NCBI GenBank assembly: GCA_900323505.1
Contig: OOIN01000013.1
Location: 620,001-684,000, forward strand
DNA length: 64,000 nt
Reading direction: 5' to 3'
Source: Ustilago trichophora
Taxonomy: Eukaryota; Basidiomycota; Ustilaginomycetes; Ustilaginales; Ustilaginaceae
The notes below the pieces were generated by a model, which was given only the letters and a program-made list of their open reading frames with translations, had not been told where the DNA came from and searched no databases. A program made the position numbers and the translations under genes. Positions 22,875-33,682 of the stretch are shown here, piece by piece (positions within the stretch are counted from its first letter, which is position 1; each line of letters begins with the position of its first letter).

Positions 22875-24911
22875 ACAAAACAAAAGCAAAGAGAAAGCAA
22901 AGAGAAAAAAGTTTGGGATGGTAGTGGCGTGAACGCTGGCCTCCCGAACGTTTTTTCTCGACCCAAACTTTTGCCTTTTGTTTTATCGGACCCTCTGTCC
23001 GTCTTTCTCTCTGTGTGACATTTTGGAGAGTGGCCAGTCTTCCCGCAGCGGCGGCAATCACGGTCACTGTGTTGGATCGGCTGCAAGGAGAGCAGCAGCA
23101 GCAGCAGCAGCACACTCGCAAGCATGCACACACGCCCAGCTGTCATTGATGAAGACGTAGACTGTCTCGGGCTATTTTCGCTGTGTGCGTCCTTTTTTCT
23201 GCCTGTGTGCAGCAGGGAAAGATGAAGGGCATTCCTGTAGGGATCACATAAGAGCAGTACCATGAGTCATATGGGCACCCTCTACCGTCACAAAGCGTTG
23301 CCGTCGGGCGAGGCAGCGAGTTCAAGGAATCTAAATGTGCCGAAGATGGAGGACATCTCAGAAGAAATAGTCGAGAGATCTCCCTGATTGACTACAGGCG
23401 CGTACTTTGGAAGATTCTGCGGGAAGACTTGACAACGTCTCGGTGTACTCTCTCGAAGCGTTCCTCGCTATCTCTGCGTGAGACGCAGAGTGTAGCTTCC
23501 ACTCTGGATGCTTCGAGGTTTGCGGAGGAAAACGGACAAGAGAGGCGAGCTGTCATAGGGCGCATCACATCTTGCAAGGGTCCTCGAGAGGTCTTTCTTT
23601 GCTCACGTCCCCCAAAAAAAAAGTGCAACGTGGGCGATGCGCACGGCCTCAAAGGAAAGCAAAAGGCGGGGTCGACTTTTCCGGAAGAGTTGTTACACCC
23701 TGACAGACAACACGATCCGGATAAATGAAACAATTAGTTACGCTTCACCACGCTCGACTTTACCTGCCGCGGCGTGTTCGGAGAGTTTAGAAAAGCATCG
23801 GCATGATGCAAGGCTTGGCATCCCATGATCGGCTGAGCGAGGCCATTTGACAAGATGCAGGGTCTAGGTTGATCTGTGGAAAACCCTCGTTGCCAGTGCT
23901 CGGTCAGTGACATGCATGCAAAAGCGATGGAAAGGTTCTTCGATCCCGACACGTTCCATACTGATGTGGCGGTGCTCGGCTTTCAGTGACACCTGTGTCA
24001 GTGGTGCGGTGTTGCAAGCAAGCAAGCATGTAAGGTTTTTTTCTCTTTTTCTTTGCCTCTCTTTTCTGGTGTCCTTTTTTTTTCGGCGAGTTTTCCGGGA
24101 GGGATAAATTTCATTCAAGCATGCTCGTCCTGAAATGTCTACAGTACGGTGATGAATGAAGCCTCAACCAGTTCAAGCGAGGTAAGATGACGCTGCGCGA
24201 AATACTCTATCTCATCTTGACCGGCGGAATCTCGTATGTAAACCATTGTCATCGGCTGGATTGGCCGACGTTGCACCGCAGGTACAAAGCTCCCACCCAC
24301 AACGAAATGACACCCCAGACACCACCGTGACGAGCTTGTGTACAACACCTCGAGACAGGCTTGCAGAGGGCAGACAAGAGAGCTCAAGCATGGCATCCAC
24401 GACAAGATAGCTTGTTCGCCTGGACAGCTGATGCCGTCAGGACCTTTTGATAAGCTCCTTCCACACTGCCTAGTACAAACGATGCCGGCTTGGCTGAATT
24501 CGTCGCCAGCTGACCGCATTTGTCTACTGACCCGGTGGTACATCCTTTGCCACCCCAACTCTCATCCACCAGGACCGAGTCATCCGAAACCTCCCATAAC
24601 TTAGCTCACCACAGCGCTGAATTTGTCCCACTCGAACCAATCGTGGCGCAATGTGACGCTGCGTTGCGCCGTCAGATCGGATTGCGGTGGGTTCAGGCAC
24701 ACATGCACACGAAAGGGCTTGACGCAGACCGAGCTTGACTCATTCTGTTGTCGCAGCGATTGTTTGCCGCTTGTATCTCATCGGCGGACAGGAAGAGTAA
24801 AGAGGGTGCGACATCGGAAGCAAACAATGCGCAAGAGCGATTCGCCTCCTCCACCAAGTGCAAGCGTCTTCAGTGTGTGCGAGTGTCGTCTCTTGGCTCA
24901 TCATGACTGCA

Positions 24912-24933
24912 TGTACAGTACAGTACAGTACAG
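24912..24933. repeat. TACAG direct-repeat array
   Basis: Four TACAG-type units in a row, without the inverted CTGTA half seen at the other sites apart from the leading TGTACA. Confidence 0.8.
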
Positions 24934-26056
24934 CAGACTCAGGCGGAATTGGCAGTGAAATTTAAAATCCAAAAAAATCAAGAAAAAAGAGCCGCCGCCG
25001 CTGCTGCTGTTGCTGCTACCTCGTGTGGTGCACCATCCACCTCCATCCGCATCTCAACTATCCATCGTCGACACCTGCCACCATCCACTTTTCGTCTGAT
25101 CACAGGCATCCAAAACCATCCCGAGCAGCTTCATCTTTTCACTTGAACGGCTCTGCCCAAAGCCACTCGCGCATTGTCGCCTCTCGAGCTGCAACAAGCA
25201 AGTCGGCTGCAACAACGTCGATCCGAGCTGCCTCGCTTTCCAAGTCAGATCGCCACATGGCTTGACACAGCCACATCTCCCATCCCTAAGACCATTACCC
25301 TCTTTTTTTTCATTGCAACTGCATCGCAAACGATCTCCTGTCCACGCCTCGCCTATTGTTTGTTCTGCATCGCCTTCTACAGTAGTGCTCTCGCCACTCA
25401 CTGTAAGTCCTGCCTCTCGCACCATCCTCTCTTATCCGCCCTTTCCGCTGCCTCGACCCGGTCCAGCACGCCTTGTAGCGTTTGTGCTACCGTACACCGC
25501 TCTGGCACATTCCGCCCAGCATCCGTAAAGCATCGCCCTACTCCCACACTAGCGCCCTCCCTCCTCGTCAATTCTTTCTACACTCAGCCTCGCACTGTGG
25601 GGTTCCGCCTCGAGTCAGCGCCATTTTCGTGCTTGTCAACACGAGCCTCTGTGCATTCTTTCCTCGCTTCTTCGCCTCTGCATCTTTCCGAGTCCGATCC
25701 TCTCAGGTCAATCGCTACTCTGCCCACCGCGTCAATCTCAGCATAGCCTCATCCAACGTTACCTCGACTCTGTCCGAACGGTTGCCTTGACAGCCTGCTG
25801 TTGTCAAGCATCTCTCCGCAAAGCGTATCAGATTCGACTCGGAAAGCCAATCTCGCCGATTCGCAGATGCGAGCATCACATACACCAATCAACACTTGCA
25901 TCGACATCTCTACCATCCTGGCTCTTGCACTCCATAGTCCGGTTCCGCCCATCCTGATCATCCGTCGACGTCGGCATCCTTTCCCTAAACACCAACCTCC
26001 CTTCCACCTCTAGTCGGATCAAACCGATCAGACAATCCGACAAAAAGCTGACCTTC

Positions 26057-29000
26057 ATGTCTTCATCTGCACAAAACTCCTACTTCTTCTTGAATCTTCA
26101 GAACGAGGCCCCGAGTCCACTCACACCAGGCTCCGATACCTCCACCCTCTTCGAGTTTATCATTGATCCTACCCCATCACCGCTTAGATTCAACAAAGCC
26201 GCTCCACTCGCCTCGCCCACCGAGACGCTTGCTGACCACCAAGCCCAGTCCGAGCTCTCCTCTCGACGCCTCGACTACCTGGAACGCATCGAAAAGGTCC
26301 TTTCCACCGAGCTCAACCCATTCGACCTACTAGCTCGCAGCCATCCCAAGCAGAGCCCTTTCGAACAAGCGAATCGCGACTCTCCTGCCACTGGGGCTCG
26401 CTTTGTCGACGCGGTCCCCGACACTCGCGTCGACATGCAGAACCCTGGCTCCCACGCTCCAAATCATCCCAACGCCTCGGCTCCTGCGGATAACGCCCAA
26501 CATGCCGCCTTTTACGACCCTTCCTCCGCTGATGGCTACAGCGCACCATCGCAAAGCAGCTTGCTGAGCGCCGCACCCGCTTTCGGGTCCCAGGCCGGCT
26601 CGGCCGCCTCTGGAATGCAACTAGGCGCACCTAATGCCTTCCGTGACAATGCCGTCAACCCAAGTCCGCTATCGAGCCCACATCTTGGTGCCGTGTCGCC
26701 AGCCGCCTCTCACCACCGGATCGGATCTCACAGCTCAGAAGCCGCCAGTCCACCCTGCTTCGCACAAGGTTTCATTCAGACCCTACCCTCTCACAGACCG
26801 TTGGTCAAATCGGTCAGATCAGACTCGACGAAGATCAGCGGTATCCGCCCACTTTCGATGAATCGTCTGATTACGCCGGGTCCCCTGCTTACCCTCAGTC
26901 AAGTGCCGCTCAACCAGCGATGCCTCTGCCTCTGCGCCGTTTGGCTCGATGTCCACCCAACCGTATGGCGGTCAAAGCGCCTCAAGCACGCCTCAGCTCA
27001 CATTAGGAATCCCTACGCTATCCGTCTCCAGTGCCTCGATGGATTATACCCCTGTCGCCACCAACGCTGATGCAAACATGCCGATATCAATGTCATGGCC
27101 CCTTCTCCCTCCACGCCGAGAGCGATGGGTGCCAACGGACAAGCTGGCGGGTTTCAAGACATTCTTGCACAGCTCGCTGCCTCCTCTCAGGGCACTTCCT
27201 CCGGTATCCATGCGCCTTCGACCCAAGCTGGCACCTCGAACAACTGGCTGCCATCCGACCCGTCGACGACAATACACAACGAACCTTTCAGCTATGCTGA
27301 TGCTTCCGGGTCTACTGTTGAGTCTCAACTCGCTACCTCGTCGTTACTGCCGTCTTCCGGCCAGGATGTCTTCCGTTCTCACTCCGCGAGCGGCCGCCTT
27401 GTCCCGAAGGCTACACAGCCGAGCCGACACAGATGATTTCGACACTGGCTGGAAACCCGCAACGCAATCCGGCCGTCCACGCTCCTGGTCAGTGGTCGAG
27501 CCAGGCCAAGCGACAAGATTCGTACGACAAGATCCGGCAGTTTTTGAGGCTAGATGTCGACATGGGCTTCCAATCCAATGGCAAGACCGAATCCCCGACA
27601 CTCGCCTCGTTCCGAAAGCGCGCCAACTCGGACGTTGGACCCCGGTCTCCTGTCGTTGCTGGCAATGCGGGAGGCGACGGGACTGCCTTCGACTGGTCGT
27701 TTGCTGCCACTGATCAAGCTGGTGAAAGGCACAAGGAAGTGGTCTGGGACAGGATTGGTCTTCGTTCAAGGGCGATTCCACAGGGTTGACTGATTCTTCG
27801 CTGCAGATCGATCCATCGCAGCTGGCAACCATGGATCCCTCGCTTCTCAACAACTCGCAGATTTCCGTCGACATGTCGCACGCGTTCGGCAACAACCATG
27901 CCTTGCTCTCGAGCTTGCAACAGCAACAGCTCCAGTTCCAGCAACAGCAGCAGCACTTCGCACAGCAGCAACAATCGCAATCGCAACAGCAGCAGATGAT
28001 GCCGCCTGTGTTCCAGCTCAACGGTCAGACAAACATCATGGGAGCCGTCGACTTCTCCTCACAGCCTGCAGGAGCAGGATCAAATGAGTTCAACCCGGGC
28101 TGGCGCTTCCCCGGCGATGGCACACAGCATGGTTCTGCAGACGGTGCGGCGGGAGGGCCAAAGCTGCGAAGGTCCAACAGCGCGCGGCAGAGCTCGTCTG
28201 CTGGACACCGCAGGTTGGCTCACTCGGAGGATTTGTCGAGAAGCCGCATGTACCAAGGCGCCGACGAAGATTTTCTTGCGCAGATCACGGCGCCCAACGG
28301 CGGACTGGCTCCGCCGTCAACTGGTCGCTCCGTGTCCTCGAACAATGCTGCTACCGGTAGTCATCATCACACCATGTCTGGATCCGCACGAGTTCATCCC
28401 TACCGCACCGGTCACGATCGACACTACTCGTTTGGCTCGAACACTTCGAACAGCAGTGCAGGGTCTGCATCGCCACTGCCGCAGATGGGAGGTGGCCTCA
28501 TTTATGACGCTGCGGGCAACCTTGTTCAATACCCATCGGATGCATTTGGCTCGATGGCAGGCATGGGTATGGACGGTGCTGCACCTTCGCCGTCGGCCTC
28601 GAGTGTGGCTTCAGGGACCAGCTCGCAGTCGATGTTGGCACCGCCGGTACCTGTAGTGACCAGCCAAGCAACGCAGGCGGCGTCGGCATCACGGCGCAAG
28701 TCTGAAGCGCTCTTCGCCTGCCCCATTCCGGGATGTGGATCGACCTTTACCCGACAGTACAACCTCCGCGGTCACCTGCGTTCGCATGCAGATGAGCGAC
28801 CGTACAAGTGCGACTGGCCTGGGTGCGATAAGAGCTTCGCGCGCTCGCACGACTGCAAGCGACACCAGAATCTGCATCTTAACATCAAGCCACATACGTG
28901 CGAGCAGTGTGGAAAGACGTTTGCGCGCCTGGATGCGCTCAATCGCCACCACAAGAGCGACACGGGCGGGTGCACCATGAGGAGCGACGGCGAGAGCCAG

Positions 29001-29171
29001 TCCAACTCGACCGATGCATCGTCATTGTCCGGCGGAGCTGATGCGACGGGATCTCAGGCCGGCTCTGATTACGGCAGCAGCCAGAATTGGAGTGCAGGTG
29101 TTGCAATGGCAGGTGGCAACAGCGTGGGCTCCTCTCAGACAAATAAGACCTTTGGAGGTCACGTTTTGTGA
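26057..29171 (+). CDS. CRZ1: CRZ1-like C2H2 transcription factor, frame-broken in the middle
   Basis: Likely calcium/calcineurin-responsive regulator. The frame starts MSSSAQNSYFFLNLQNEAPS at 26057 and encodes a Ser/Pro-rich disordered arm. It is broken by shifts between about 26790 and 27780, where segments such as GQAGGFQDILAQLAASSQG and DSYDKIRQFLRLDVDMG lie in other frames. It is then clean from about 27770 to the stop at 29171. That last part has a glutamine-rich block (27910-28000) and three zinc fingers near 28720-28975: CPIPGCGSTFTRQYNLRGH, CDWPGCDKSFARSHDCKRH, and CEQCGKTFARLDALNRHH with a distal Cys as fourth ligand. The third finger's C2HC form and the order of the three match the Crz1 family. 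I did not find a certain calcineurin docking motif, so the upstream regulator is inferred from family only. Confidence 0.75.
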
Positions 29172-29228
29172 TCGCTCTCCAGCGGAAAGGGGGTGTCTTT
29201 GTTCGACCATGTCATCTTTCACACCGTC

Positions 29229-29273
29229 CTTCTTATGCTACGGCTTCTTATGCTCTGGCTTCTAATGCTACGG
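29229..29273. repeat. 15-bp tandem repeat, three units
   Basis: Three consecutive copies of a 15-base unit (CTTCTTATGCTACGG, with one or two changes per copy) in the 3' region of the CRZ1-like gene. Confidence 0.85.
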
Positions 29274-29420
29274 CTTAGTCATGTTATGGAAATCTAGTCA
29301 TGCATGTTCTCTTGATCATTCGCTAATCTTATTGCCGTCCGACAGCTCTACGAAAACTCGCAAGTCTTATTGGAGACCTAAAATAAGCAATATAGATTGG
29401 CCTGTTCTGCCAATTCTCAT

Positions 29421-29538
29421 ATCTGCGGCCATAGAACCTTGAAAGCACCGCATCCCGTCCGATCTGCGAAGTTAAGCAAGGTATCGCCTAGTCAGTACTG
29501 CGGTGGGGGACCACGCGGGAATCCTAGGTGCTGCAGTT
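29421..29538 (+). rRNA. 5S ribosomal RNA
   Basis: A 118-base match to the fungal 5S gene. It includes the internal promoter region with blocks GAAAGCACCGCATCCCGTCC, GATCTGCGAAGTTAAGC and GGTGGGGGACCACGCGGGAA, ending CCTAGGTGCTGCAGTT. Helix ends pair (ATCTGCGGC with GCTGCAGTT). A second helix keeps perfect pairing (ACCTTG at 29436-29441 with CAAGGT at 29477-29482), although the basidiomycete sequence I know has ACTCTG/CAGAGT there. The two changes are compensated, which argues for a working gene. A T-rich RNA polymerase III terminator (TTCTTTTTTTCC) follows. It is a single dispersed copy, not part of an rDNA unit. Confidence 0.95.
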
Positions 29539-31151
29539 CTTCTTTTTTTCCTGCGGGGCTATTTCACTTTGTTAGATTGCAGCTTGCCTGGAAAGATTGC
29601 GAGGTTGAACTTTGTCTTTTTTCACCTTCTTTTCAAAAGACAGAGGCAAGAGCAAGCCGCCGTGTCCGAAGTCTCTCCGCTGCAGAACTCGAAGACCGGT
29701 ACGTCCGTTGAGCTCAAAGCCGCTTGCTGCTGATCCGGCTTCTTTTCTTTTCTTGCACCTGGAGCTGCTACACTGATAACGGATCAGCCGACATGGAAGT
29801 ACCAACAAAATCCTTCTTTTGATGGCTTGATGCTTTCAAGTGTGATTGGAAGCGAAGCTGCGTCAGTCGGGCCCATCGCATTCTGTGATCCACCTGGGCA
29901 TGGCTTTCCGCGCGGCATCCAAAGCGGCAACGAGCCGGATAGCTTTGACACACAGCTTCTTTGTGACAAAAGGATTGATCTTTGGACTTTCTGCAGCAAT
30001 ATAGCTAGGGAAGAAGCGCGACTGACGACTGACGACTTGAGACGTATCCCTGCGCTTTTGCGAACTTTCTATCGAGGATTGCGATTCTTCCTCTCGTTGT
30101 TTCGGTAGATCCGGCTTCTGCTCGGCGCGATTCTGCTCTCGCTTTCCATTTTTTTTTCCTCACTCCACAAACAAAGTTAAAGAAATCGAGGCACCTACAC
30201 ACTCGACCCAGTTGCAGAAATTGCGCGAAATGCGTGTGAGTAGGAGTATTTTGAAAGCGCTTTCCCTCTCCCTGCCTGTCTCTTGGCGCAACACGTTTTT
30301 CAGACTCAACGACAGCTAAAAACGCATTTGCCGAAAATCAAGGGCCCAGCATGTGTGTTGAAATGCGAAAATGCGAAAGGACAGGCTCCGGTCCTGTCCC
30401 GCTCCCCCGCTTTGCAATCGCAATTCACTGCTGCAACACCTGCTGACGCCGCGCCGCTTCCACGCTCCTCTCCCTCCCTCTCTCTCTGCTGTGTACACCT
30501 GTATTCTGCCGATAAGCATCCGGTCCATCCTTCGCTGCTCCACACACAATCCTGGACTCAGCTCCTTCTTCAAACAATCACATCCTCACCACCATCATCA
30601 CATCCCTTTCGACGCCTCCTTTGCTCGTAGCCCCTCCAGTCAATCCTTACTACCTCATCTCACACTGTCACGTCCGATTTCCTTGGCGCAACTCGACTCT
30701 GTTGTCATCAGCACAATCGATCGGACAACAACCGATTGCGTAGCAGAAAGCGACTCGGTACCAGACTGATCACGCTCTCATCAAAATCGACATTCCCACG
30801 CCTCTTGGAATCTTGGCATACGCTCAATCTTAAAGTAGCACGGTGCGGCGTAGTCTTATCGCGCGCTTCCTTCCCAACACGGAGCTCCACCAACTTTAAC
30901 TGCTACTGCGCTCTTCAACATCCCAACACTCCAACGCTTCCACGATCTAAGCTCCTCATCATGGTGTTATTGTGAACCTACTCCAAAACGTCCCATCTCT
31001 CTATCTCTCCCTCTCTGACCTCAAATAGCGTTCAGTCAAGCGGAACAGCTTAGCTTTCATCCCCGCATCTGCCTATAAGCGCATCGTGCAGCCACCGCAA
31101 CTTTTTGGACACATAGCAACTCGCATACGTCTCTCTTCCGCACAAACAATC
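29539..31151. other. Intergenic region 5S to GNAT gene
   Basis: The first part is 3' flank of the 5S gene. From about 30450 on it is CA/TC-rich with many short pyrimidine runs, as expected for a long leader of the acetyltransferase gene. Frames here are short and without known motifs. Confidence 0.45.
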
Positions 31152-33640
31152 ATGTCATACGAATCCGAGTCGACATTGCAGGAGCAGATGGCAGGACCCT
31201 CGCGCCCTCGCTTCACCGGCTGGCTCACCATGGCTCCTGAAGTCGATCCTGCTCCCGTCGCTCGCGTCATCGAGGAGCCACCGCCCAGCAGAGCCGAGAA
31301 AGTTACTCATCAGACCTGTCTTCGTCCAGCACCTTCTCTGAGCAGCCGGTCGCCTCCACACATGGCTTTGGCTACCTTGGCCAGAAAGTCAAGCTCCCAC
31401 AGCGCAGGAAGCGTCGTGCCACCTTCCAAGTAGGCTCGCCAGGGCTTTCTGAAGATGAAGCAGAAAGCTCGTCCAGTGGCGGCTCTTCGCGCGCCAGCTC
31501 GGATGCCCCCGATTTTGATGTGCGCGCCTCGTTTGCCCCCATGCCAGTTTACGGCAAAGCCAAGACAGCAGCACAGCCCTCAACATACCGAGGTGTCGGT
31601 GATCACACCAGCACAGCCTTGGGTGCACAGTCTGGACTTCACTCCAACAACCTTACAGCAAATACTGTCATGGACAGCAGCAGCGATGAAGAGGCGGATG
31701 GCCTCTCCTTTGGCGGACGGCAATGGAAGGGCAAGACCGTCCACGCTGTAGAACAGGAGCTCGAGGCGCTGCGTGACGAAAGGCTTATGAGCCACGCGCC
31801 AGATGCCGCTTACCTCGCTTCTCGTCTTGAAGGTGTTCGACGCAACCTCGAGATTGAGGAGAGGAGACCAAGCTACGTACCCTATGGCGAGGACATTCTT
31901 TCGGACGAAGAGGAGGCTGCTTTGGCGCCTGATGCCTCTGAGGCAGTGCGACAACTATACCCATTCCAGCAAGTCGGTGACAACACGGCCACTGGGTCTA
32001 CCATGCCGCATCGACCCGTCTCGAACGCATCGTCTGTCAGCCTGGTCGAGGGTGAAACACCACACGACCTCGACTTTGGGCTTCAATTCGACCCCTCTGC
32101 TTCTTACACGGCTCCCTTTGACCAAGTCAAGGTGCATGATCCCAATGAGGTCTCGATGCCTCCCGCTTCCATGCTCCTGGCTCCTTCAAGCGCCAAACAG
32201 ATCGACCCAGCCGCACGGGCTGCGGCACTGGATGCACGCATCGAAGTGCGTCCGCTTCGACGTGGCGACCTCGAACAGGTCCGCGATTTGCACGCCTTCC
32301 ACGGCGATTCAGACAGAGTAAGTAATCAACTGGCGTCGCTCGCGCTCTCATCATGCCCCTACTCTTCACCCGTTGAGACCACCACCCAAGGCAGCCCTAG
32401 TGCCACTACGCTGCCATACCAGCTCAGTCATGACAGCATCGCTGCATTCGATCAGGGCAGAGGCTACGACTGCTGCGGACGAGCGGCTTGGCCATCGTCT
32501 TGCAGCTGCTCGCCTGCCTTACCAGCACCACCGCGCCCGCTGTTCGGAGGCTTTGCCACCACAATGACCTGAATTGCCAGTACCGGCGACGCCTTGGTCC
32601 AAACGCTTCCGTTTCTTTTTCCCTCTCGGTCCGTTGCCACTTGTTCGCAAAAACTTGCTCCCTTTCTTGGCACAATCATCTTTTGGACATGCACACATTA
32701 TGCATACGCTGCTTCCTGCATGAAACATGTAGAAAAATTTTCCAAGTGTTGAAAACAAAATTGAAGAGGAGAGGAGGCGGAAGAGATCTTATCATAAAAA
32801 GATCTACCGGCAACGTCCAATGCGTTGTGCATCGTCGGCGCCCGGTGGGTCTACCCCTGTCCAGCCAATGTTCAGGGTCAAGATTGCCGAGTGCAGCTCT
32901 GATCATGCACTCTTTGCGGGACGGTGGGTTCAGTCGCTAGTCAATCGGTCCGTATCGCCGGCTGATCTCATTTGCGAGATCAGGCAGGGTACAGTACCGG
33001 GGTCGGCGAACAGCAACAGCGAGGGCAAAACAGCGAAGCGCATGGTCAGTCTTGTTGGGAAGCAAGCAGAAGCCGACAAGCTTGAACTGCGTTAGAGGCA
33101 GGCCCGAAAAAAGAATAGGCTCAGCCCTGCATGGCATGCCTCGCTAAAGCCGAAGCCGAAGTCGAAGTCTATCCCCATCCGCCCACTCTTCCACCTCTCT
33201 TTTCTTCATTTGTTTTCACGTACAACACGCACACGCCTTCTTTCGTCCAGAGCCTCGCCTTATCGAAACCAAACGCTTCGATTAGCGCAAGCTTTGTAGC
33301 CTTATCACCTCGATGTCGAGGGAAACAATGGGCTGAAAAGGGGAGCCGAAACAACGGGCTGGAGCAGAAGGCGGTCATTTGCTCGCCTATCCCACCCAGT
33401 GTTCAAGTTGACCGAGCAAGAGCGGTGACACCGACTTGACGGCCATCATCGATACAGGGTGACAATGACAACGTGGCAGCTCAGCAACTACGAGTCGGCC
33501 TTCGCTGGATCCTCGTTGTAATCTCGGCGAGACTTGTTGAGACAAGGGCAAAGAGCTTTTTTCGCTTGCTCGACCACCGTCACTTTCTTGGCGAGGTGAG
33601 GCTTATCAGCTTTTGATCTCCTCATCGCGCAAGAGAGAAC

Positions 33641-33682
<42 letters not shown>

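Larger units (their letters stand above)
21730..26056. other. Gene-poor interval between NAP1 and the CRZ1-like gene
   Basis: About 4.3 kb. The first few hundred bases should include the NAP1 promoter, and the last kilobase (about 25000-26056) is CA/TC-rich and resembles the long leader of the next regulator. In between are a 75-base A-rich tract (22799-22873), CAG-type repeats (about 23090-23112) and a TACAG array (24912-24933). All open frames are short or low-complexity. No tRNA was seen. Confidence 0.5.

Noticed and set aside
22568..23263. Frames with long Phe or Lys runs, resembling membrane or nuclear proteins
   Set aside because: They are translations of the A-rich tract at 22799-22873.
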